From positions 71,233 through 135,232 of the forward strand of contig NZ_QJJZ01000001.1 in the NCBI RefSeq assembly GCF_003201775.1: 64,000 nucleotides of DNA, read 5' to 3'. The translations under genes were made by a program, and so were the position numbers. Below, one piece after another: positions 54,925 through 62,790 of this stretch. The first letter of the stretch is position 1. Each line of letters opens with the position of its first letter. This DNA is from Arenibacter sp. ARW7G5Y1. Lineage in GTDB: Bacteria; Bacteroidota; Bacteroidia; Flavobacteriales; Flavobacteriaceae. The notes below the pieces were generated by a model. It was not told where the DNA came from and did no database searches. It was given only the letters and a program-made list of their open reading frames with translations.

Positions 54925-54953
54925 TTGTGGGGTCAAAAAAATTTGTACATTTG
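54925..54953 (+). promoter_or_regulatory. promoter of the TetR gene
   Basis: TTG at 54925-54927 and, 18 bases on, TACATTTG (54946-54953), a full match to the TAnnTTTG -7 box. Transcription would start near 54959, giving a leader of only about 23 bases that lies inside the two operator palindromes. Confidence 0.5.
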
Positions 54954-54955
54954 TT

Positions 54956-54980
54956 AACCATTTGGTTAAACTATTTAGTT
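54956..54980 (+). promoter_or_regulatory. two tandem TetR-type operators
   Basis: AACCATTTGGTT (54956-54967) and AACTATTTAGTT (54969-54980) are both perfect palindromes with a TT spacer, spaced 13 bases centre to centre and ending two bases before the ATG. They overlap the likely transcription start, so the TetR protein probably represses itself. Confidence 0.6.
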
Positions 54981-54981
54981 A

Positions 54982-55584
54982 ATGAAAGATCAAAGTACAG
55001 AAGAAAATATATTAAAGGCCGCTATTAGCATCTTCCAAAAGAAAGGTATGGCAGGTGCGCGTATGCAGGAAATTGCGGATGAGGCAAAAATTAACAAGGC
55101 CATGCTGCACTACTATTACAAGAGCAAGCAAAAATTGTTCGAGGCGGTTTTTAGGCAGGCCTTTGAAAAGTTTGCTCCCCATATCAATCAGGTCTTCAAT
55201 TCCGATAAAACTGTTTTTGAAAAAATCAGGGATTTTACGGATAGCTATATCTCCTTCGTATTGGAAAATCCATACCTACCCAACTTTCTTATCCAGGAAA
55301 TAAACAATAACCCGGAGTTTACCAACTTATTTTTTGGCTCCGAGATAGCCCCCAACCCTATACTCTTTGAAAAGCAGATAGCGGAGGAAGTTGAAAAGGG
55401 AATAATAAAGCCTATAGATCCCAAACAATTGTTGTTAAACCTTTTTTCCTTGACCGCCTTTTCATTTGTAGGGACAGGCCTGGTCCGTGGAATATTGAAC
55501 TTGGATGAAGAAAAATTCAAGTCCATGATGCAGGAACGTAAGATTTTGATTCCAGAGCTTTTAATTAATTCTATTAAAAAATGA
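54982..55584 (+). CDS. TetR family transcriptional regulator (CecR-like role)
   Basis: 200 residues. N-terminal helix-turn-helix at about 10-55: ARMQEIADEAKINKAMLHYY followed by YKSKQKLFEAVF. The C-terminal ligand domain is typical in length. It precedes a TolC-HlyD-ABC-ABC-permease-permease set in the same order of functions as E. coli cecR with ybhGFSR, so it likely controls drug or metabolite efflux and its own gene through the palindromes at its start. Confidence 0.92.
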   Translation: MKDQSTEENILKAAISIFQKKGMAGARMQEIADEAKINKAMLHYYYKSKQKLFEAVFRQAFEKFAPHINQVFNSDKTVFEKIRDFTDSYISFVLENPYLPNFLIQEINNNPEFTNLFFGSEIAPNPILFEKQIAEEVEKGIIKPIDPKQLLLNLFSLTAFSFVGTGLVRGILNLDEEKFKSMMQERKILIPELLINSIKK

Positions 55585-55670
55585 AACATTCATACTCAAT
55601 TTTAAACGAACGGGGAAAATGACTATTTGAATGTTGCATGTGACCACTGAAAATTAATAAACAAAAACAC

Positions 55671-56936
55671 ATGAAAAGACTTTTTTTAATATATATATTC
55701 ACTATACCTCTTGTTGTTGAGGCCCAGCAGACCCTTAGGTTGGAGGAGTGTTTTGAACTTGTTGCCGAGAGCTATCCGTTGGCCAAACAATCTGGCTTAT
55801 TGGAAAAGCAGGTACAACTGGATATTGACGCCCTTAGAACGGGGTTTTTGCCCAAACTTGATTTAAATGCCCAGGCCACATACCAGTCCGACGTAACAAG
55901 TTTGCCGATACAGCTTCCGAATGTATCGGTGGAACCTCCCAATAAGGACCAATATCGCGCCACTTTGGATGTAAACCAAATGATTTACAATGGGGGTTTG
56001 ATCAATGCCTCCTCCAAGGTTAAGGTGGCTGCCTCTAAAGTAAACCAACAACAGTTGGAGGTGAGTCTGTACGGTTTAAAAAGCCAGGTGAATTCTATCT
56101 ACCTTTCGGTCTTATTGCTTCAGGAAAACCAGGCTTTACTCCAAGCCAAAGAAGAGCAATTAAAAGCTCGAATAGCCGATGTGAGAGCCGGTGTAAAGTA
56201 CGGCACCTTGTTGACGTCTTCAGAAAAGACACTTGAAGCAGAACTCCTTAAATTAAAACAACAATACATAGAGTTGAGCTATAATAAATCGGATTTGTTA
56301 CAACGGCTGTCCTTGCTAATTGGCAGGGAATTATCTTCCGCTGTGAACCTTTTACGTCCGGAGGTTTTTATGTCGGAGGATAAACCTAAACGACCCGAGA
56401 TTCAGCTTTTCGACCTTCAAAAGGAACAGATCGATTACTCCTTAAAACTGATTTCAAAATCAAACCTTCCAAAGGTAAATGCCTTTGCACAAGGAGGTTA
56501 TGGAAATCCTGGGTTAAATATGTTGGATAATTCTTTTAATACTTTCTATATGGCAGGTCTAAAACTCAATATGAACATTTTTGATTGGAACAAGACCAAG
56601 ACCGAGAAACAATCCCTTGAAATAAACAAGGAAATAATAGATACCCAAAAAGAGACCTTTGAATTGAACAACAATTTGGAATTGGTAACACTCAAGTCCG
56701 AAATTGATAAGATCGATGCTCTGATTTCCACGGATAATGAGATTATAGCGTTACGAGAAGATATTTTGAAAACGGCGGAATCACAATTGAACAACGGTGT
56801 AATTACGGCATCGGCCTATATTATCGAATTCACGAATTTATATGAGGCAAAAAGCAATCTAAACCTACATGAAACTCAATTGCTATTGCACCAAATTCAA
56901 TATGAAATTACTAAAGGAAGCTATTACAATAACTGA
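55671..56936 (+). CDS. TolC-like outer membrane efflux protein
   Basis: 421 residues with a signal peptide (to VVEAQQ). Two coiled-coil-rich halves of the outer-membrane efflux protein family: LRLEECFELVAESYP at the front, YRATLDVNQMIYNGG, KLNMNIFDWNKTKTEKQSLE and QLNNGVITASAYIIEFTNLY at the back. It forms the outer-membrane channel for the ABC efflux pump that follows; 22 bases to the HlyD gene. Confidence 0.92.
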   Translation: MKRLFLIYIFTIPLVVEAQQTLRLEECFELVAESYPLAKQSGLLEKQVQLDIDALRTGFLPKLDLNAQATYQSDVTSLPIQLPNVSVEPPNKDQYRATLDVNQMIYNGGLINASSKVKVAASKVNQQQLEVSLYGLKSQVNSIYLSVLLLQENQALLQAKEEQLKARIADVRAGVKYGTLLTSSEKTLEAELLKLKQQYIELSYNKSDLLQRLSLLIGRELSSAVNLLRPEVFMSEDKPKRPEIQLFDLQKEQIDYSLKLISKSNLPKVNAFAQGGYGNPGLNMLDNSFNTFYMAGLKLNMNIFDWNKTKTEKQSLEINKEIIDTQKETFELNNNLELVTLKSEIDKIDALISTDNEIIALREDILKTAESQLNNGVITASAYIIEFTNLYEAKSNLNLHETQLLLHQIQYEITKGSYYNN

Positions 56937-56958
56937 TATATAACAATACCTGAATAAA

Positions 56959-57855
56959 ATGAAACATCCATATTTAATATTGACAAGCCTTCTCATAAGC
57001 CTTTTGGGTTCATGCTCCGGCAACGGGGACAAGGCAGATGGTTACGGTAATTTTGAAGCTACGGAAATAACTATTTCCGCCGAGGCCAATGGAAAAATTT
57101 TGTTCCTGGATGCGGAGGAAGGCACTGTGCTGGGCCAAAATAAGGTTGTTGGGGTTATAGACACCGTTCAGCTCTCCCTAAAGCGCGACCAATTGTTGGC
57201 TTTCAAAAACACTATTTTTTCAAAATCCAGAAACGTGCTATCACAACGCGAAGTTCTTAAGGAGCAATTAAAAGTGGCCCAAAATGATAAATCTAGGATA
57301 GAGAACCTATTGCAGGCAAAAGCCGCAACTACCAAACAATTGGATGATATCAATGGACAGATGAACATTATAAAAGAGCAGATCAAAAGTGTGGAGACTC
57401 AAAATTCGCCCATTATTAATGAGGTAAAAAGTATTGAAATACAAATACGTCAAATTGAGGATCAGATCTATAAAAGCATCATTCAAAACCCTGTAAAGGG
57501 CACGGTCCTGGTAAAATATGCCGAACCTAATGAAATTACTGCCTTTGGAAAGCCCTTATATAAAATTGCCAATCTGGAAGATATGATCTTAAGGGTGTAT
57601 ATCAGTGAAAACCAGTTGGCAAACCTACATATTGGGCAGGAGGTAAGCGTAAAAATCGATGCAGGAGAGGAGATGAAATCATACCCCGGTGAGATTAGCT
57701 GGATTTCGGAATCAGCAGAATTTACCCCCAAGATCATACAGACCAAGGAAGAGCGTGTAAACCTAGTGTATGCGGTAAAGGTCAAGGTTAAAAATGACGG
57801 TAGTCTGAAAATAGGGATGCCTGCGGAAATGTGGATTTCCAGTACGGAACAATAA
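56959..57855 (+). CDS. HlyD/YbhG-like periplasmic adaptor lipoprotein
   Basis: 298 residues with the lipobox LLGSC. Lipoyl-like half (YGNFEATEITISAEANGKI), a long coiled coil at about 75-165, the second lipoyl half (SIIQNPVKGTVLVKYAEPNE) and a beta-barrel (LRVYISENQLANLHIGQEV). It joins the inner-membrane ABC pump to the TolC protein. The arrangement corresponds to YbhG of E. coli. Confidence 0.9.
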   Translation: MKHPYLILTSLLISLLGSCSGNGDKADGYGNFEATEITISAEANGKILFLDAEEGTVLGQNKVVGVIDTVQLSLKRDQLLAFKNTIFSKSRNVLSQREVLKEQLKVAQNDKSRIENLLQAKAATTKQLDDINGQMNIIKEQIKSVETQNSPIINEVKSIEIQIRQIEDQIYKSIIQNPVKGTVLVKYAEPNEITAFGKPLYKIANLEDMILRVYISENQLANLHIGQEVSVKIDAGEEMKSYPGEISWISESAEFTPKIIQTKEERVNLVYAVKVKVKNDGSLKIGMPAEMWISSTEQ

Positions 57856-57907
57856 AATAAGCAAGCTAAAACAAGGCCTAAACAATTTTTGAATATCGCA
57901 AGATACA

Positions 57908-58819
57908 ATGGGGATCATACTAAACAATATCAGTAAATCTTACGCCAATGTACCAGCTTTGGACGATATTTCCTTTGAGGTTGCACCTGGGGAACTGTTT
58001 GGTTTGATCGGTCCGGATGGTGCCGGAAAGACCACCCTCTTTCGAATCTTGACCACCTTACTGATCCAAGATAGGGGAAATGCTGCCGTTGCCGGGTATG
58101 ATGTGCTAAAACAGTACAAGGATATTAGAAATCATGTGGGCTATATGCCGGGTAGGTTTTCTTTGTATCAAGATCTTACTGTTGAGGAAAATCTTACTTT
58201 TTTCGCTACTATTTTTGGAACTACTATAGAGGAGAATTATGATTTGATCAAGGACATTTATATCCAAATAGAACCTTTTAAAGACCGTAGGGCAGGAAAA
58301 TTATCGGGCGGCATGAAACAAAAACTGGCCCTTTGCTGCGCTTTGATCCATAAACCCAAGGTGTTGTTCTTGGATGAACCTACCACAGGGGTAGATCCCG
58401 TTTCCCGTAAAGAGTTTTGGGAGATGTTAAAACGCCTACAGCAAAAAAACATCACTATTTTGGTATCTACGCCCTATATGGACGAAGCCGAACTTTGTGA
58501 TAGGATTGCTCTGATTACCAATGGAAAAATACTGCAGATCAACACACCCGAGGCAATTATTGCTTCGTTCCCAAAGAAAATTTATAAGGTACGTAGTTCC
58601 AACACCTATCAATTAATACAAGACTTAAGAATTTATCCAGACACCCATAGCGCCTATCCCTTTGGAGAATACCTACATTTTACGCCTAAGTCCGAAGCTT
58701 TTGGGCCAATGGATCTAAGCAAGTATTTGGAGGAAAGACATCATAAGGGGATTGAGGTTAAAGAGACCGTTGCAACTATTGAGGATACTTTTATGGATCT
58801 ATCAAAAGCACAAGAATAG
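57908..58819 (+). CDS. ABC efflux ATPase 1 (N-terminal half of YbhF equivalent)
   Basis: 303 residues. Walker A GPDGAGKTT at 35-43, a full signature LSGGMKQKLALCCA, Walker B VLFLDEPTTGVDP, and D-loop/H-loop VSTPYMDEAELCD in which the usual His is Pro-Tyr. In E. coli YbhF two such ATPases are fused; here they are separate adjacent genes with no gap. Together they should power the two permeases below. Confidence 0.92.
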   Translation: MGIILNNISKSYANVPALDDISFEVAPGELFGLIGPDGAGKTTLFRILTTLLIQDRGNAAVAGYDVLKQYKDIRNHVGYMPGRFSLYQDLTVEENLTFFATIFGTTIEENYDLIKDIYIQIEPFKDRRAGKLSGGMKQKLALCCALIHKPKVLFLDEPTTGVDPVSRKEFWEMLKRLQQKNITILVSTPYMDEAELCDRIALITNGKILQINTPEAIIASFPKKIYKVRSSNTYQLIQDLRIYPDTHSAYPFGEYLHFTPKSEAFGPMDLSKYLEERHHKGIEVKETVATIEDTFMDLSKAQE

Positions 58820-59554
58820 ATGGCAAAAGATAATATGATACAGGTTGAGAACTTGACCAAAATGTTTGGGGATTTCACCGCAGTCAATAACATCTCTTTT
58901 GAGGTGGGAAAAGGAGAGGTTTTTGGGTTTTTGGGAGCCAATGGTGCAGGAAAGACAACGGCTATGAAAATGTTGATCGGTATTTCCAAACCTACACATG
59001 GTGCCGCCACCGTGGCCGGATATAACGTGCTTACAGAGGCCGAACTGGTAAAAAGGAATATTGGGTATATGAGCCAACGTTTCTCCCTGTACAATGATTT
59101 GACCATCAAGGAAAATATAGTCTTCTTTGGCGGTATTTATGGCTTGTCATCTAAGGATATCAAAGAAAAATCCCAGACTATGATAAATGAATTGGGATTG
59201 CACGATATGACCAACTCCCTAGTAGGTTCCCTCCCCTTGGGATGGAAGCAAAAAGTAGCCTTTTCAGTTGCCCTGCTCCACAATCCAAAAATTGTTTTTC
59301 TGGATGAACCCACGGGCGGAGTCGATCCCATTACCAGGCGCCAATTTTGGGAAATGATCTATAGGGAGGCCAATAGGGGGGTGACCATCTTTGTAACTAC
59401 CCATTATATGGACGAGGCCGAATATTGTGATCGGGTATCCATTATGGTGGCGGGGAAAATTGAAGCTTTGGACACACCAAAGAATCTTAAAAGTCAATTT
59501 CGAGTGGATTCCATGAACCAGGTATTCCTAAAATTGGCGAGGAACATAGAATAA
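58820..59554 (+). CDS. ABC efflux ATPase 2 (C-terminal half of YbhF equivalent)
   Basis: 244 residues. Walker A GANGAGKTT at 39-47, Walker B IVFLDEPTGGVDP and H-loop TTHYMDEAEYCD are normal, but the signature reads LPLGWKQKVAFSVA in place of LSGGQ. So the composite ATP site that uses this signature is probably weak, and the pair of ATPases is asymmetric. The ATG directly follows the stop of ATPase 1. Confidence 0.92.
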   Translation: MAKDNMIQVENLTKMFGDFTAVNNISFEVGKGEVFGFLGANGAGKTTAMKMLIGISKPTHGAATVAGYNVLTEAELVKRNIGYMSQRFSLYNDLTIKENIVFFGGIYGLSSKDIKEKSQTMINELGLHDMTNSLVGSLPLGWKQKVAFSVALLHNPKIVFLDEPTGGVDPITRRQFWEMIYREANRGVTIFVTTHYMDEAEYCDRVSIMVAGKIEALDTPKNLKSQFRVDSMNQVFLKLARNIE

Positions 59555-59564
59555 TAAGGGTGAA

Positions 59565-60671
59565 ATGAACAGATTTATAGGATTCATCAAAAAGGAATTT
59601 TACCATATTTTAAGGGACAGGCGTTCCCTGTTTATCTTGTTCGGCATGCCCATAGTGCAGGTGATGCTTTTTGGTTTTGCCATAACCAACGAGATCAATA
59701 ATGTGGATATCGCCATTTTGGATCATTCCAAAGATGTAAATACCAAAGAGATCATAAATAAAATAGCGACTTCAAAATATTTTAGCATTAAGGGGTTTAT
59801 AGACCATGAAGATGAGATTGAATCTACCTTTAAAAAAGGAAAGATAAAAGCGGTACTCAATTTTGAAAAGGATTTTAGCAAGAACCTGGTCACCCAAAAA
59901 AAAGCTACCGTTCAAATTGTTACCGATGCTACGGACCCCAATACGGCGAATACCATTAGCAATTATGTAGGGTCTATTTTAAAGAATTACCAACAGGAAT
60001 TAAATCAAGGTCTAAATCTTCCTTACCAAATAGTGCCACAAACAAGAATGGTGTTTAATCCAGAACTAAAAAGTGTATATATGTTTGTGCCGGGGGTTAT
60101 GACTATAATATTAATGTTGGTATCGGCCATGATGACCTCAATATCCATTACCAAGGAGAAAGAATTGGGAACTATGGAGATTTTGTTGGTGTCTCCATTA
60201 AACCCAATTCAAGTTATTGTGGGAAAGGTGGTTCCCTATATTTTGCTTTCCATCATAAACGCTGCAGTTATTATTCTTTTGAGCATTTTTGTTTTTAAAA
60301 TGCCAGTGCAGGGCAGTCTGTTTTTATTGGGGGCGGAGAGTACCTTATTTATAGTAAATGCCCTGTCGCTCGGGATTTTGATTTCCACAATATCCTCCAC
60401 ACAACAAACGGCCATGATGATTTCTTTAATGGGTCTCATGCTGCCGGTAATATTATTGTCGGGATTTATTTTTCCTATCTCCAGTATGCCCTTGCCTTTG
60501 CAATTGATCAGTAATATAATTCCTGCCAAATGGTTTATAATGATTTTAAAAGGAATTATGCTTAAAGGAGTGGGGCTGGCCTATGTCTGGAAAGAAACCT
60601 TAATATTGATTGGGATGACCATATTTTTTATTGTCTTGAGCGTAAAAAAATATAAAATAAGATTGGAGTGA
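59565..60671 (+). CDS. ABC-2 permease (YbhS-like)
   Basis: 368 residues. One N-terminal helix (RSLFILFGMPIVQVMLFGFA), a large periplasmic domain at about 50-180, then five helices. The loop TKEKELGTMEILLVSPLNP is the ABC-2 signature. Forms a heterodimer with the next permease in a drug or metabolite exporter. Ten bases after ATPase 2. Confidence 0.9.
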   Translation: MNRFIGFIKKEFYHILRDRRSLFILFGMPIVQVMLFGFAITNEINNVDIAILDHSKDVNTKEIINKIATSKYFSIKGFIDHEDEIESTFKKGKIKAVLNFEKDFSKNLVTQKKATVQIVTDATDPNTANTISNYVGSILKNYQQELNQGLNLPYQIVPQTRMVFNPELKSVYMFVPGVMTIILMLVSAMMTSISITKEKELGTMEILLVSPLNPIQVIVGKVVPYILLSIINAAVIILLSIFVFKMPVQGSLFLLGAESTLFIVNALSLGILISTISSTQQTAMMISLMGLMLPVILLSGFIFPISSMPLPLQLISNIIPAKWFIMILKGIMLKGVGLAYVWKETLILIGMTIFFIVLSVKKYKIRLE

Positions 60672-60739
60672 AAGAAATTTGGCCGGTAGTTAAGGCCTTA
60701 AACAACCCACTTTTTTAAATACGTATTACACAACAGAAT

Positions 60740-61861
60740 ATGAACATCATCCGCTATATCATCCAAAAGGAATTTAAACAGATCTTTAGAAATAAGGCGA
60801 TGCTCCCTATTATTTTTGTTTTGCCATTGATCCAACTGATCATTCTATCCAATGCGGCAACTTTTGAAGTGAAAAATATAAAGTTTGCCTATGTTGATAA
60901 TGATAATACTTCTTTTTCTAGGGGGTTGGTGGAAAAATTTGAAGCCTCCTCCTATTTCAATGTGGTGTCCCAATTTCCATCGGAAAAACTAGCGAGTAAG
61001 GCAATGTTGCAAGGGAAGGTGGATGTGATTTTAGAGATTCCGTCCTATTTTGAAAAGCAATTGCTTAAGAATAAAAAAGCGGATCTGTCCGTTATAATCA
61101 ATGCCATAGATGGTGCCGCTGCCGGAGTAGAAAATGTATATATCAATCAAATTGTACAACAGTTCAATAAAAAGGCACAAGTGGAATTATTCCTGTTTAA
61201 CAATTTGGGAAACCAGCCGCAGGATATTGAAACCATTCCTTCCTTTTGGTATAATGAGACCTTAAATTATAAAACTTTTATGGTGCCCGGAATACTGGTT
61301 CTCTTGGTGACCATGATTACCCTCTTCCTATCTGGAATGAACATTGTTCGGGAGAAGGAAATAGGTACTTTGGAGCAAATTAATGTTACCCCGATAAAAA
61401 AACACCAGTTTATTATTGGTAAATTATTTCCTTTTTTGGTTTTGGGTATGGTCTTGTTGACGGTGGGCCTGATTATCTCCAAACTGTTGTTCCACATTCC
61501 AATAGTTGGAAGCCTAAGCTTAATGTATCTCTATACCATTATTTACATTTTGGTGATTTTGGGGATGGGCCTCTTTATTTCCAATTTTACCGATACCCAA
61601 CAGCAGGCCATGTTTATAGCTTGGTTCTTTATGGTTATTTTTATCCTTATGAGCGGGTTGTTTACCCCTATAGAAAGTATGCCGCAATGGGCACAACTCT
61701 TAACGGAATTCAACCCTATAAAATATTTTGTACAGGTAATGAGAATGGTGATGTTAAAAGGTGCCGGACTTTCAGATATTTACCCGCAAGTTATCAAAAC
61801 ATTCGTATTTGCCATTGCCATGAATACTTTGGCGGTAATCAGTTATAAAAAAACAAGTTAA
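60740..61861 (+). CDS. ABC-2 permease (YbhR-like)
   Basis: 373 residues with the same layout as its neighbour: N-terminal helix (AMLPIIFVLPLIQLIILSNA), a periplasmic domain, five helices, and the loop REKEIGTLEQINVTPIKKHQ. It completes the pump. Its stop overlaps the ATG of the next gene by one base. Confidence 0.9.
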   Translation: MNIIRYIIQKEFKQIFRNKAMLPIIFVLPLIQLIILSNAATFEVKNIKFAYVDNDNTSFSRGLVEKFEASSYFNVVSQFPSEKLASKAMLQGKVDVILEIPSYFEKQLLKNKKADLSVIINAIDGAAAGVENVYINQIVQQFNKKAQVELFLFNNLGNQPQDIETIPSFWYNETLNYKTFMVPGILVLLVTMITLFLSGMNIVREKEIGTLEQINVTPIKKHQFIIGKLFPFLVLGMVLLTVGLIISKLLFHIPIVGSLSLMYLYTIIYILVILGMGLFISNFTDTQQQAMFIAWFFMVIFILMSGLFTPIESMPQWAQLLTEFNPIKYFVQVMRMVMLKGAGLSDIYPQVIKTFVFAIAMNTLAVISYKKTS

Positions 61862-62598
61862 TGGAAAACAACCACAACAACCGTTTACAACCAGAAGAAT
61901 CACGCTTTTTATCCGGACCACGCTCCAGGTTTAAAGAATTGCTTTTCACCTTTAGGGTTCAATACAGCTTTATCAGGGCTTTTAGGAAAATGCACTTTAT
62001 AGGCCCCTGTGTAACGGTTTTTGGATCTGCCAGGTTTGACAATACCAATCCTTTCTACAAAAAGGCAGAAGAGGTGGGTGCCGCTTTGGCCAATATGGGA
62101 TTTACGGTAATGACCGGAGGGGGGCCTGGTATTATGGAAGCTGCAAACAAAGGGGCCTATGAAGCGGGAGGATATTCCGTAGGCTGTAATATAATTTTGC
62201 CCTTTGAACAGAAACCGAACCCCTATCTACACAAATGGATCAACATTAGGTATTTTTTTGTACGGAAGTTTTTGTTGATCAAGTATTCCTATGCCTTTGT
62301 AGTTATGCCTGGGGGCATGGGGACATTGGACGAACTCTTCGAATCCATAACCCTGATCCAAACCAAGATGATCCAAAATTTCCCCGTGGTCATTTTTGGA
62401 TCCGAATATCATAAAGAACTCTGCGAACATATACGGATCATGGCCGAGAATGAAAGTATAAGTCCAAAGGATATGGAGTTGTTGTTCGTAACCGACTCGG
62501 TGGAGGAAATGGCAGAACACATTAAGATCCACGCTATTGAAAGGTTTAAATTAGTTAAAAAACCGCAAAGACCTAAATGGTGGTTTGGAGAGGAATAA
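61861..62598 (+). CDS. LOG family protein (nucleoside-5'-monophosphate phosphoribohydrolase)
   Basis: 245 residues, cytoplasmic. Rossmann-like fold of the TIGR00730/LOG family with GGGPGIMEA at 87-95 and the catalytic PGGMGTLDE at 150-158; the Arg in NIRYFFVRK completes the site. The family cleaves the N-glycosidic bond of cytokinin-type or ordinary purine nucleotides. Its one-base overlap with the permease gene suggests co-translation, but any functional link to efflux is unclear. Confidence 0.9.
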   Translation: MENNHNNRLQPEESRFLSGPRSRFKELLFTFRVQYSFIRAFRKMHFIGPCVTVFGSARFDNTNPFYKKAEEVGAALANMGFTVMTGGGPGIMEAANKGAYEAGGYSVGCNIILPFEQKPNPYLHKWINIRYFFVRKFLLIKYSYAFVVMPGGMGTLDELFESITLIQTKMIQNFPVVIFGSEYHKELCEHIRIMAENESISPKDMELLFVTDSVEEMAEHIKIHAIERFKLVKKPQRPKWWFGEE

Positions 62599-62657
62599 GC
62601 ATTGTAGGGATTGATTTTTTTCAGAAACCATTTGTTGAAATGGAGTGCTAATTTCTC

Positions 62658-62678
62658 TGTAACAAATGTTGCTGTGGA
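62658..62678 (+). promoter_or_regulatory. CRP/FNR-like operator upstream of SQR-like gene
   Basis: TGTAACAAATGTTGCTGTGG plus A matches 52890-52910 in 20 of 21 bases. The core AAC-N4-GTT is centred 125 bases before the ATG at 62791. A weak -7-like box, TATATTCG, lies at 62701-62708. Confidence 0.55.
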
Positions 62679-62790
62679 AATCATATTAAAGTCTCAAATT
62701 TATATTCGTAATAATATTTAATATGCTGATAATAATCATGTTAAGTATTTGAGCGAAGTATTAAATTTATCTTTAATAAATCCAATCGCA

